Source: CAYJPA01 sp964371945 (GTDB lineage: Bacteria > Chloroflexota > Chloroflexia > Thermomicrobiales > UBA6265). Taken from it: a stretch of DNA of 13,687 bases. Made by a program: the position numbers and the translations under genes. This document shows positions 6,499 through 13,657 of this stretch, piece after piece; position 1 is the first letter of the stretch; each line of letters opens with the position of its first letter. The notes under the pieces were generated by a model that made no database searches, was not told where the DNA came from, and saw only the letters and a program-made list of their open reading frames with translations. The DNA lies in contig CAYJPA010000114.1 in NCBI GenBank assembly GCA_964371945.1, forward strand, positions 1 through 13,687, given 5' to 3'.

Positions 6499-7910
6499 AT
6501 GCAACACGGCACTCAAACTTCAACCCATCTAGATGCGACATCTATCCGCTTGGACTTCCCAATCCTGAACCAAACCCATGAAGGAGGTCAGCGGCTCGCC
6601 TTTCTCGACAGCGCCGCCAGCTCGCAGAAACCGGCAGCGGTNNNNNNNNNNNNNNNNNNNNNNNNNNNNNNNNNNNNNNNNNNNNNNNNNNNNNNNNNNN
6701 NNNNNNNNNNNNNNNNNNNNNNNNNNNNNNNNNNNNNNNNNGTCAGCGGCTCGCCTTTCTCGACAGCGCCGCCAGCTCGCAGAAACCGGCAGCGGTGATC
6801 GACGCGCTGACCGACTATTACCGTCGCTTCAACGCCAATATCCACCGCGGTGTCTACCAGCTCTCCGAACTCGCCACGAGTAAGTACGAGGAGGCACGGC
6901 ATCTGGTCGCGGCGTTCCTCAATGCCGCCTGTCCCCGCGAGATCATCTTCGTGCGCAACACGACCGAGGCGATCAACCTCGTCGCCAAAACCTGGGGCCG
7001 GGCGAACATCGGCGCCGGCGACTTGATACTCGTCAGTTACCTGGAGCACCATTCGAATCTCGTACCCTGGCACATGCTCGCCGAGGAGACCGGCGCTAGC
7101 ATCAAAGGTATTCCGCTGACGGCTGACCTCCAGATGGACTATGCCGCGCTCGACGAACTGCTCAGAGAAGAGCCCAAAATCGTTGCGATCACGCACGTCT
7201 CAAACAGCGTGGGTACGATTGTCGACGTCAAGGCAGTTGCAGAAAGAGCGCATGCCGCGGGGGCAGTGGTGCTCGTCGATGCCGCTCAAAGCGTTCCCCA
7301 CATGCTGGTCGACGTTCAAGAGATCGATTGTGATTTCCTGGCTTTCTCTGGGCACAAGATGCTTGCTCCGATGGGCTCGGGCGGACTCTACGGAAAGCGC
7401 TCACTGCTCGATTCCATGCCCCCATTCCTCGGCGGCGGCGGCATGATCAAGAAGGTCGCGATCGATAGCTCGACCTATCAAGATGGCCCGGCTCGTTACG
7501 AGGCCGGAACTCCGTCGGTCGGTGATTCGATTGGATTGGGTGCTGCCGTCGAGTATTTGACAGACCTCGGAATGGACAATGTTCGCGCGCACGAGCGAGA
7601 GCTCCTGGCCTATGCGATCGGTCGTTTGGGCGAAGTACCGGGACTAACTCAGTACGGCCCAACCGATCTCGACCTCAAGAGCGGGGTTGTCTCGTTCACG
7701 CTTGGCGAAGTTCATGCGCACGACATCGCGGCGATCCTGGACGGAGACAACGTTGCGGTGCGGGCCGGACACCACTGCAACCAGCCATTGATGGACCTGA
7801 TCGGGGTCAACGCAACCGCGCGCGCAAGTTTCTACGTCTACAACACAACCGAAGACGTCGACCAACTCGTCGCCGCTCTTCACAAAGTGAATAAGATCTT
7901 CGGCTCTTAG
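6499..7910 (+). CDS. sufS: SufS cysteine desulfurase, interrupted by an assembly gap
   Basis: SufS is a PLP enzyme that turns cysteine into alanine and leaves a persulfide on its active cysteine for transfer to SufU. As written, the gene is split: ATG 6499 (AGAGG at 6485-6489) runs into 100 Ns at 6642-6741, and the rest reads from 6795 to 7910 in another frame. The 55 nt before the gap (6587-6641) are repeated exactly after it (6742-6796). Merging them (removing 155 nt) joins the frames into one 418-residue protein that reads SSQKPAAVIDALTDYY across the join, as SufS should. In that protein the PLP lysine is K235 (SGHKML) and the persulfide cysteine is C375 (RAGHHCNQPLM). RASFYVYNT near the C-terminus is also typical. 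The true gene is probably intact; a GTG start at 6795 should not be used. Confidence 0.95.
6587..6641 (+). repeat. 55-nt contig overlap, left copy
   Basis: Begins GTCAGCGGCTCG and ends CCGGCAGCGGT directly at the N run. It is identical over all 55 nt to 6742-6796. It is read as the unmerged end of one contig, not a biological repeat. Confidence 0.93.
6642..6741. other. 100-N scaffold gap of arbitrary length
   Basis: Exactly 100 unknown bases, the conventional placeholder size. Since both flanks are the same 55 nt, the real gap length is most likely minus 55, meaning the contigs overlap and nothing is missing. Confidence 0.95.
6742..6796 (+). repeat. 55-nt contig overlap, right copy
   Basis: An exact second copy of 6587-6641 at the start of the next contig, followed at once by new SufS coding sequence (VIDALTDYY). 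Confidence 0.93.
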
Positions 7911-7911
7911 C

Positions 7912-8020
7912 CGCAAGCATCAAGCTTCAAGCGGCAAGCTTGGTTGGGTTAGAACAAGCACGATGTGAATGAATGCGATTGAAAAAGCTTGCGGCTTGCA
8001 GCTAGCAGCTTGAGGCTCAA
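7912..8020 (+). repeat. heptad-repeat inverted repeat before sufU (element 2)
   Basis: Same design as the element before sufB. The left arm has four units (CGCAAGC, ATCAAGC, TTCAAGC, GGCAAGC; 7912-7939). The right arm has AGCTTGC, GGCTTGC, AGCTAGC, AGCTTGA, GGCTCAA (7986-8020). Segments 7911-7941 and 7985-8015 pair at 25 of 31 positions around a 43-nt loop. The sufU ribosome binding site TGAGG (8011-8015) lies inside the right arm, so folding could hide it. Confidence 0.8.
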
Positions 8021-8022
8021 AA

Positions 8023-8406
8023 ATGGTCGACCAAATCTATCGAGAAAACATTCTCGAGCACAATAAATTCCCGCGGAACAAGGGCACGCTCGATCCCAAC
8101 GATTACACCGCCGAGGATGTCAATCCGCTCTGTGGGGATGAAATCCGGATCGATCTGCGGGTCAAGGACGATCGGGTCAGCGAGATCAAGTTCAGCGGAC
8201 GCGGATGCGCGATCAGCCAGGCTTCGGCATCGATGCTGACCGAAATGGTCGACGGCATGACGCTCGACGAGGTCAAGGCGCTGACTAAGGACGATCTCCT
8301 CGAGGAGATCGGCATCCCATTAAGTCCCGCCCGCCTCAAATGCGCATTACTCTCGCTGAAAGTGCTCAAATCCGGCATTTACGGTGTCCAGCAAGACGAC
8401 TTGTAG
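8023..8406 (+). CDS. sufU: SufU, sulfur-acceptor / Zn-dependent sulfurtransferase of the SUF system
   Basis: A 127-residue IscU-fold protein beginning at ATG 8023 behind TGAGG (8011-8015). SufU accepts persulfide sulfur from SufS through a zinc-bound cysteine and passes it towards SufBCD. The conserved ligands are present: C37 and D39 in NPLCGDE, C62 in GRGCAISQASAS, and C107 in ARLKCALLSL. It is shorter than Bacillus SufU (about 147 residues). The stretch between ASASMLTEMVDG and PARLKCAL lacks the roughly 20-residue insertion of the Gram-positive protein, yet RLKCALL is SufU-like rather than the IscU LPPVKLHC motif. Its place after sufS is the usual functional pairing. A scaffold role like IscU is a less likely alternative. 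Confidence 0.94.
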   Translation: MVDQIYRENILEHNKFPRNKGTLDPNDYTAEDVNPLCGDEIRIDLRVKDDRVSEIKFSGRGCAISQASASMLTEMVDGMTLDEVKALTKDDLLEEIGIPLSPARLKCALLSLKVLKSGIYGVQQDDL

Positions 8407-8489
8407 GTGCAGTTTCAGTCGGGGCGGTTCTTGTAGGCGCGGTTCGCGGTGCGTCCTCTTTTCAACAATCGAGATCATAAGGAGCACAA

Positions 8490-8816
8490 ATGTCTGAATT
8501 CTATGCGGTTGCAAGAACCGCCGATCTTGCGCCGGGCGAGATGATGTATGTCGAGGTCGGGCCGGATGAAGAGCCGATTTGCTTGATCAATCTTGACGGT
8601 GAGTTTTTCGCCATCAACGACTGCTGCACACACGAAGAAGCGTCGCTGTCGGATGGCGAAATTGTCGGCGACGAGATCGAGTGCCCTCTCCACGGCGGTG
8701 CCTTCGACATCCGCACCGGAGTTCCGACATCGTTTCCAACCGTCGTCAGGGCGAAAACCTATGACGTACGAGTCGAGGGCGACGCAATCCAGATCTCCGC
8801 TAAACCACGTGGATAA
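8490..8816 (+). CDS. Rieske-type [2Fe-2S] ferredoxin-like protein
   Basis: A 108-residue single-domain protein from ATG 8490 with a strong AAGGAG site 5 nt upstream. The Rieske motif C-x-H-x16-C-x2-H is complete: C46 and H48 in CCTHEE, C65 and H68 in CPLHGG, binding a [2Fe-2S] cluster through two cysteines and two histidines. The strand-rich sequence with GEFFAINDCCTH and GAFDIRTGVPTSFP fits soluble oxygenase-type ferredoxins (BphF-like) and NirD-like proteins. No membrane anchor or signal peptide is visible, so it is cytosolic. It follows sufU by 83 bp on the same strand and is probably cotranscribed. It may be a client of the pathway or an electron donor for cluster assembly; the exact partner cannot be told. 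C45, beside the ligand C46, is an extra cysteine. Confidence 0.93.
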   Translation: MSEFYAVARTADLAPGEMMYVEVGPDEEPICLINLDGEFFAINDCCTHEEASLSDGEIVGDEIECPLHGGAFDIRTGVPTSFPTVVRAKTYDVRVEGDAIQISAKPRG

Positions 8817-8893
8817 CTTCTCCAAGATGGACCGCACACTGATAACTTAGTTGACAACCTGATGATTGTGTTGAATCGCGGTATCGAAGACTA

Positions 8894-10156
8894 ATGACCG
8901 TTACCAGGGAGAAGGGGCTTGAGTTTGTGAGCGCCGCGGCATCGAAAACGCGCTCCCAACGTGCCGAGCTCTTCTTCTCCGTTTATGCCCCCGCCGCGCT
9001 CCTTGCGTTTGGCCAGGGCCTTCTGCTCACAACGCTTCCCCTCTATGTCGCCGAAACCGGCGCCTCCTATGGCCTGATCAGTCTCGTCGTCGCGGCGGCA
9101 TCGCTCGGCACCTTGCTGACCGATGTGCCCGCCGGATCGCTCGTGGGACGCCTGGGCATGCGGCAGACAATGCTGATCGGCACGTCGCTGGTCGGCATGA
9201 GCACGCTCGCGCTCGCGCTTTCCGAACAGATCCCATTTCTGGTGGCTGTCAGAATCGCCGCCGGAATTGGAACCGCGATGTGGGGAATCTCACGCCACGC
9301 CTTCGTCGCGTCCTCGATTCCAGTCTCCCAACGAGGACGGGCGATATCGATCTATGGCGGCGTGAATCGAATCGGCACCTTTGCGGGACCGGCAGCCGGC
9401 GGAGCAATGGCCGGGTGGGTGAGCTACCAGGCGTCGTTCGTGTCATCCGGGCTCATGGCGGCGATTGCCGTGCTGATGACGGTCTACTTCGTGCGGCCGG
9501 TTCCGCGGCCCGCCAGTACGCACACTGGCCGGAGCCGGTGGAAAGTCGTTGGAGTCGTACTCCGGAAGAATCGCCGGGACCTCGCCGCCGCCGCGGTCGC
9601 GCAGACCTTTGCTCAGATGATTCGCGCCGGTCGCCTCTTCATCATCCCAATCTACGGAGTCGACATTCTCGATCTGGACCCGCAGAAAGTGGGTCTGGTC
9701 ATGACCATGTCGGCGCTGCTCGATGTCTCGATGTTCATCCCGGCGGGGCTTCTCATGGATCGATTCGGCCGCAAAACCGCCGCCGTGCCGAGTTTTGCGA
9801 TTATGACCCTCGGTGTCGCACTGATTCCGCTGTCAACCAGCTTTGAAGGGCTGATGCTGGCGGGAGCGGTCATCGGGTTTGGGAACGGACTCGGGTCCGG
9901 TACGATGATGACGCTCGGAGCGGATCTCGCGCCGGAAGATGCAACCGGCGAATTCCTCGGCGTTTGGCGATTAATCGGCGATGCCGGTGCGTTCGTGGGA
10001 CCGGTTGCGGTCGGACTACTCGCGACCGCGGCCGGCCTCAAAGGCAGCGCGGTCTTGCTCGCGATTTTTGGGGCGATTTCCGCCTTGACGCTTGCATTCC
10101 TTGTCCAGGAAACGCGTCAGGTCCAGCTGGTGGACTCGCAATCAAGTGGAACGTGA
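8894..10156 (+). CDS. Major facilitator superfamily transporter, 12-TM DHA1-like
   Basis: A 420-residue membrane protein with about twelve hydrophobic segments, the usual MFS size, in the cytoplasmic membrane. The loop after TM2 holds the MFS motif A-like DVPAGSLVGRLGMRQ, and the matching loop of the second half holds PAGLLMDRFGRKT, the expected half-repeat. GPAAGGAMAGW around TM5 resembles the antiporter motif C (G-P-x-x-G-G) found in exporters, so drug or metabolite efflux is likelier than uptake; the substrate is unknown. ATG 8894 has only a weak GAAG upstream. A TTGACA at 8851-8856 sits in the 77-bp gap after the Rieske gene but has no good -10 box. It could be read from the suf operon or alone. 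It ends 55 bp from the convergent SH3b gene, with a strong hairpin between. Confidence 0.92.
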   Translation: MTVTREKGLEFVSAAASKTRSQRAELFFSVYAPAALLAFGQGLLLTTLPLYVAETGASYGLISLVVAAASLGTLLTDVPAGSLVGRLGMRQTMLIGTSLVGMSTLALALSEQIPFLVAVRIAAGIGTAMWGISRHAFVASSIPVSQRGRAISIYGGVNRIGTFAGPAAGGAMAGWVSYQASFVSSGLMAAIAVLMTVYFVRPVPRPASTHTGRSRWKVVGVVLRKNRRDLAAAAVAQTFAQMIRAGRLFIIPIYGVDILDLDPQKVGLVMTMSALLDVSMFIPAGLLMDRFGRKTAAVPSFAIMTLGVALIPLSTSFEGLMLAGAVIGFGNGLGSGTMMTLGADLAPEDATGEFLGVWRLIGDAGAFVGPVAVGLLATAAGLKGSAVLLAIFGAISALTLAFLVQETRQVQLVDSQSSGT

Positions 10157-10159
10157 GAA

Positions 10160-10192
10160 GCCGCTTGTCTCCGACCTAAAGAGACGAGCGGC
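10160..10192. terminator. bidirectional terminator-like hairpin between convergent genes
   Basis: GCCGCTTGTCTC (10160-10171) pairs with GAGACGAGCGGC (10181-10192) over 12 bp with one T-G wobble and a 9-nt loop. It lies between the MFS stop (10156) and the SH3b stop (10212), where a shared terminator is expected. Neither side has a strong T-run, so efficiency is uncertain. Confidence 0.6.
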
Positions 10193-10211
10193 CAATCCTC
10201 GATTTCTTCAG

Positions 10212-11021
10212 CTATTGAACTTCGACGTACGCGATGCTCACCCAGCCGGTTGCGCCGGTTGCGCCGTCCTCGACCGGAATCCATGTTCCACTTTCGGGTC
10301 CAGTCACTGTCAAGACGGTACCTTCGCCTAGGACCTGGATGACCTCAGACTCCTCTGAGGGCTGTTTGCGGAGATTGAGATCGATCGTGGTGACGACGAT
10401 CGCGCCTTCCCAACTATCGACCAGTTCAAACAGATCCTGGGCGATGAGAATATCGATCGATGTTTGACTATCGACGCCCTTGAGTTGAGCGATACCGGCG
10501 TAGCCGGAGCCGTTCTGCTCCTTCAGCCCCTGTGCTAGAGCATTGTTTTTGTAAACCCCGCCAATTTCGCCGCAGGCTATGAGCTCTTTGTTGGAACCTC
10601 CCGCGCGAATGACGATCGAATGCGGTTCGGCGACGAGATCCTCGAGCCGGACGCGGATAGTGGTCATGCTTCGTGCAACGCGAATCGCTTGTGACGCTCC
10701 CTGAGTGTCGTCGCCCGAGTCGTCGCTGCCAGCGTCGATCAGGTTGTAGCTGGTCGACTCGTCGAGGTCATTACACGTTCCGCCGACAACGTACGCCGGA
10801 AATGGCGCAACGCCGGTTACCTTGCGAGCTGGCCGTCTGCTCGGCGGGCAGACCGTCGCGGCGTCCGAGCCACCGACGCCGGAAAGATCGCTATCCGCCT
10901 GCACGATGCTGCCGGCAGCCAGCGTACCGCCGGCGGCAATCGCCACCGAGCGGATCAGCGATCGTCGCGTGCCAATCCGGGCGACTCCTCGCGCAATCGA
11001 ATCAAAACGACCTGCATCCAT
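10212..11021 (-). CDS. Tat-type secreted protein with C-terminal SH3b domain
   Basis: A 269-residue protein from ATG at 11021 with GAGGTG six nt upstream. The N-terminus has a twin-arginine motif (TRRSLIRS, about residues 18-25) followed by a hydrophobic stretch (VAIAAGGTLAAGSIV), so export by the Tat route is likely. The middle (about 60-205) contains a beta-rich region with HSIVIRAGGSNKELIACGEIGG and SGYAGIAQLKGVDSQTSI, seen in secreted actinobacterial and Chloroflexota proteins of unknown role. The last 60 residues form a bacterial SH3 (SH3b) domain: LNLRKQPS, then VLGEGTVLTVTG, then GATGWVSIAYVEV. SH3b domains usually bind cell-wall or surface ligands. Mature-part cysteines could form disulfides. 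The function is not known; extracytoplasmic binding is the safest reading. Confidence 0.85.
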   Translation of the reverse strand: MDAGRFDSIARGVARIGTRRSLIRSVAIAAGGTLAAGSIVQADSDLSGVGGSDAATVCPPSRRPARKVTGVAPFPAYVVGGTCNDLDESTSYNLIDAGSDDSGDDTQGASQAIRVARSMTTIRVRLEDLVAEPHSIVIRAGGSNKELIACGEIGGVYKNNALAQGLKEQNGSGYAGIAQLKGVDSQTSIDILIAQDLFELVDSWEGAIVVTTIDLNLRKQPSEESEVIQVLGEGTVLTVTGPESGTWIPVEDGATGATGWVSIAYVEVQ

Positions 11022-11112
11022 GAAGGCACCTCATCAATATATGGGCGGGGAGTGAATGGTCATCGAGGCGGGGATCGAAGCACTCGGGGTGCACTTCAGC
11101 GGGTGTACTTAC

Positions 11113-11140
11113 ACTTTACTCTGAATTCGAGATTCGACAA
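11113..11140 (-). promoter_or_regulatory. weak promoter candidate for the SH3b gene
   Basis: On the minus strand TTGTCG (11140-11135) and TAAAGT (11118-11113) are 16 bp apart, each matching 4 of 6 consensus bases, in the most A/T-rich part of the gap. This would give a leader of about 85 nt. Confidence 0.3.
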
Positions 11141-11356
11141 GATTTGCCAAATTGACAACGACTTTTTGGCCATTCCAATATATGCGGACAAGGGTGCTAA
11201 GCCCAAAAGCAAACTGAAATGAGGTTTGCGCATAACTCGACAGCGATCAAAATGAGCTGACTCTCGATCGAAGCGAATCGACGTGCTTCGTGTCGACAAA
11301 GTGCGGCGCTCGGCGAAGGAATGGCACAGGACCGTCTGATCCTTCTGCCAGCTGAA

Positions 11357-11385
11357 GGTCCTCTGGCGCTCTGCTCCAGAGGTCC
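11357..11385 (-). terminator. hairpin after the DHA2 exporter gene
   Basis: GGTCCTCTGG (11357-11366) pairs with CCAGAGGTCC (11376-11385), 9 of 10 pairs, 9-nt loop, starting 22 bp after the exporter stop in its direction of transcription. No T-run follows on the minus strand, so intrinsic termination is possible but unproven. Confidence 0.45.
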
Positions 11386-11407
11386 CAAAACTTCCAAAAT
11401 GAAGCTA

Positions 11408-13045
11408 TTAGTCGGCTTGGAGGGCAGCGGTCGCTGTCGCGTCGGCTGTTGCCTGCGCGTGCTTCGTCGCCGCTTTCATCACCGGGTTGCGCACGAGCGT
11501 TGCAATGGCCGCGGCAAGCAAACAGGTCGTCGCGCCGATCAAGAACGTGCTGTGCAGCGCATCCACAAAGCCTTTCTGAATCGCAAGGAAGACCGCGTTC
11601 AGTTGGTCTTGCGGGATGACTCCCGCGATTTTGTCGAACTGACTCTGTTTGGCCAGGTCGACGACCTGATTCTTTGTCGCCGGATCGAGCGCGAAGCCGT
11701 CCACCCGGTCGCTAACTGACACCCCAACCCGGTTCTGAAGATACGAGCCTAGCACCGCGATCCCAAGCACTTGCCCGATGTTGCGCATTGTGTTGATGAT
11801 CCCAGAGGCGCTGCCGGCGATCCGAGGCGGCACATCCCGCATCGCGGCCGCGGTCATCGGCGAAAAGGTCAGACCCATACCAATCCCGATCACGATCAGC
11901 GGCAGCAGCAGCTGTTGCCAATCGGTCTCGAGATTGACCTGGGTGATCATGAAAAGGATGCCGCCGGACATAAGCGACGCGCCGCTTACCATAATCCAGC
12001 GCGGCCCTACCCGATCGGTCAACCGGCCGGCAAGCGGTGCAGCGACCATCAGCATGATCGACATTGGCGTCATAGTGAGCCCGGCGCGGATTGGCGAGAA
12101 CCCGAGCACGCCCTGCAGGAAGATCGTCATCGGGAAAAAGATCCCAAGCATCCCGAATGAGATCGCAATCGCCATCACGTTGCCGGCCCAAAAATTCCGA
12201 ATCTTGAAGAGCTCGAGCTTCATCATCGGGTCGGGCGCCCGGCGCTCCCAAAGCACGAAGAGCACCAGCAAAATTGCGCCGAAAAGCGTCATGCCCACAA
12301 TCAGCGGGCTTGTCCAACCCTTAGCATTGCCTTCGATCATCGCGTACACGACCGCAAGGATGCCGGCGCTCGATAAACCGAGTCCAAGCCAGTCGATCTG
12401 CTTCGACGCCAGCGGATCGAACGATTCGGGCACGATTTTGAGCGTTGCCCAGATGGCGGCAATGCCGACTGGGATGTTGATCAGAAAGACCCACTCCCAG
12501 GCAAAATTCGTCACGATCGTGCCGCCGATAACCGGACCCATGATTGCGCCCAACCCGACCACGCTGCCCCAAATGCCGAGCGCCGCGCCGCGCTTTTCAG
12601 GCGGAAAGACGACCGTCACAAGTGTCAACGATTGCGGCATCATGAACGCGCCGCCGATTCCCTGAAGCACCCGGGCGATGATGAGAATGTTGACGCCGGA
12701 GACGCCCACGGCGTCGCCGATCCAGGCCGACATCGCGCACAACCCCGAGGCCGTGGTGAAGATCGACATCCCGAGCACGAAGAGGCGCTTCCGTCCGAAA
12801 ACATCGCCGAGCCGGCCAAACGAGAGCAACAAAACGGCATAAGCGAGGATGTATGAATCCAGCACCCACTGAATTTGAGTCAGATTGGCATCGAGCCCGA
12901 CACGGATTTTGACCTGAGCGTTATTGACGATCGTCGTATCAAGCAAAAGCATGAACACGGCAGTACAGATGATGATCAATACCAACCAGGGATTTCTTTC
13001 CTGGAATGGGACTTTCGATGGCTTTAGGGCTGAAGAAGGCTGCAT
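11408..13045 (-). CDS. DHA2-family (EmrB/QacA-like) 14-TM MFS drug exporter
   Basis: A 545-residue membrane protein with about fourteen hydrophobic segments, the size and plan of DHA2 proton-driven multidrug exporters in the cytoplasmic membrane. TM1 carries LLLDTTIVNNAQVKI, close to the DHA2 motif D1 (LDxTIVNVALP). The loop after TM2 has motif A (GRLGDVFGRKR), TM4 has RVLQGIGGAFMMP (motif B), and TM5 has GLGAIMGPVIGGTI (motif C of antiporters). The tail is cytosolic and alanine-rich. The ATG at 13045 has AGGGG about 10 nt upstream. It lies 32 bp after marR on the same strand, so the two form an operon and the MarR protein is its likely controller. The substrate cannot be told; toxic organic compounds or antibiotics are typical. 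Confidence 0.94.
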   Translation of the reverse strand: MQPSSALKPSKVPFQERNPWLVLIIICTAVFMLLLDTTIVNNAQVKIRVGLDANLTQIQWVLDSYILAYAVLLLSFGRLGDVFGRKRLFVLGMSIFTTASGLCAMSAWIGDAVGVSGVNILIIARVLQGIGGAFMMPQSLTLVTVVFPPEKRGAALGIWGSVVGLGAIMGPVIGGTIVTNFAWEWVFLINIPVGIAAIWATLKIVPESFDPLASKQIDWLGLGLSSAGILAVVYAMIEGNAKGWTSPLIVGMTLFGAILLVLFVLWERRAPDPMMKLELFKIRNFWAGNVMAIAISFGMLGIFFPMTIFLQGVLGFSPIRAGLTMTPMSIMLMVAAPLAGRLTDRVGPRWIMVSGASLMSGGILFMITQVNLETDWQQLLLPLIVIGIGMGLTFSPMTAAAMRDVPPRIAGSASGIINTMRNIGQVLGIAVLGSYLQNRVGVSVSDRVDGFALDPATKNQVVDLAKQSQFDKIAGVIPQDQLNAVFLAIQKGFVDALHSTFLIGATTCLLAAAIATLVRNPVMKAATKHAQATADATATAALQAD

Positions 13046-13077
13046 GAAAAAGAACCCCTTGTCTCGGGTGGATTGCG

Positions 13078-13551
13078 TTAGCGGACCGAAGAACCTTCGA
13101 GTTGCTGGACCGATTCTTCGAGTGATTCGACGAGCGCACGTAAGCCTCGGACGAATGCGGTTCGGTCGGCCGGCTCGAGACGATTGAGCGCCTCGCTGAA
13201 ATACTTGCGCCGTGTGGCGTGAATCTGTTCAAAGATATCGGCCGCGTGCGGAGCGAGCGCTAGGAGAACCTGTCGCCTGTCCGCTGGGTTCTGGCTACGC
13301 TCGATCCATCCAGTTTCTACCTGACGATCGGCCAGCTCTGACGCGGTCGCCAGCGAAACGCCCAAACCTGCAGCAACTTCGCTGACGGTCGAGCGGCCAT
13401 ATTGATGAAGATGGGCAAGAACGCGAATCTGCCCATACGGAACATTAGTGATGTCGCAGGGGCCGACCATGGTGGCCTTCAGTAATCGGATGATGATGGG
13501 GAAGAGTCTCGTCGCTTCCTCGGCTAAATCTTGATCGGCGGATTCGGTCAC
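13078..13551 (-). CDS. MarR-family transcriptional regulator
   Basis: A 157-residue winged-helix protein. The start is GTG at 13551 with an excellent AAGGAG 7 nt upstream; the overlapping ATG at 13553 reads straight into TGA and is excluded. The DNA-binding part runs YGQIRVLAHLHQYGRSTVSEVAAGLGVSLATASELADRQVETGWIER (about 39-85, shown here only as landmarks: helix STVSEVAAGLGVS, recognition helix LATASELADRQVE). The wing is NPADRRQVLLALAP, the MarR hallmark D-R-R. The outer helices (2-30 and 105-155) form the dimer interface. It is first in an operon with the DHA2 exporter, and its promoter overlaps a long palindrome. Autorepression relieved by an exporter substrate is the usual model. The ligand is unknown. 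Confidence 0.94.
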   Translation of the reverse strand: MTESADQDLAEEATRLFPIIIRLLKATMVGPCDITNVPYGQIRVLAHLHQYGRSTVSEVAAGLGVSLATASELADRQVETGWIERSQNPADRRQVLLALAPHAADIFEQIHATRRKYFSEALNRLEPADRTAFVRGLRALVESLEESVQQLEGSSVR

Positions 13552-13560
13552 ATATTACTC

Positions 13561-13607
13561 CTTCGGACTCCGAAGCATTCGGTCTCCGTATCATACGGAG
13601 ACCGAAT
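13561..13607. promoter_or_regulatory. three-unit MarR operator array
   Basis: Positions 13577-13591 and 13593-13607 form a perfect 15-bp inverted repeat about a single central base (13592). Next to it, CTTCGGA-C-TCCGAAG (13561-13575) is a perfect 7-1-7 palindrome. The three 15-bp blocks start exactly 16 bp apart and share a CGGnnnCCG core. The array covers the -10 box and reaches the ribosome binding site of marR. Confidence 0.75.
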
Positions 13608-13617
13608 CAATTGTCAA
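13590..13617 (-). promoter_or_regulatory. marR-exporter operon promoter
   Basis: On the minus strand a perfect -35 TTGACA (13617-13612) and a -10 TATGAT (13595-13590, 5 of 6) are 16 bp apart. The -10 box sits on the centre of the long palindrome, so a bound MarR dimer would exclude RNA polymerase. Confidence 0.75.
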
Positions 13618-13657
13618 GTGGATAAGAGAGCGGTATCTGTTCAGACTTGAGGGTGTC

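Larger units (their letters stand above)
11022..11407. other. 386-bp gene-free region upstream of the SH3b gene and downstream of the DHA2 exporter
   Basis: No convincing gene. A 67-codon minus-strand frame at 11096-11299 lacks a ribosome binding site and family likeness. The centre (about 11100-11220) is clearly more A/T-rich than its flanks, as promoter regions often are. A weak minus-strand promoter candidate and, at the right end, a hairpin after the exporter gene are listed separately. Confidence 0.6.

Noticed and set aside
6331..6516. Minus-strand 61-codon reading frame across the 70-nt repeats
   Set aside because: It is a translation of the repeat units, with no ribosome binding site and repeating peptide (PGLKPRAHSAKSLRD-like), typical of spurious calls over such repeats.
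6795..7910. Separate sufS gene starting at GTG 6795
   Set aside because: The GTG is inside the contig overlap; merging the two 55-nt copies gives one frame from ATG 6499, and the N-terminal strand of SufS (FLDSAASSQKP) lies before it.
8851..8879. TTGACA at 8851-8856 as a promoter for the MFS gene
   Set aside because: The bases at the proper distance (AATCGC) do not resemble a -10 box, so the perfect -35 alone is not enough.
11096..11299. Minus-strand 67-codon frame in the gap upstream of the SH3b gene
   Set aside because: No ribosome binding site, no recognisable domain, and it overlaps the most A/T-rich, promoter-like part of the gap.
11778..12665. Long plus-strand open frame (295 codons) opposite the DHA2 exporter
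   Set aside because: Shadow of the exporter gene in GC-rich DNA; the minus strand shows clear MFS motifs and membrane segments, while the plus-strand product has no family likeness or ribosome binding site.
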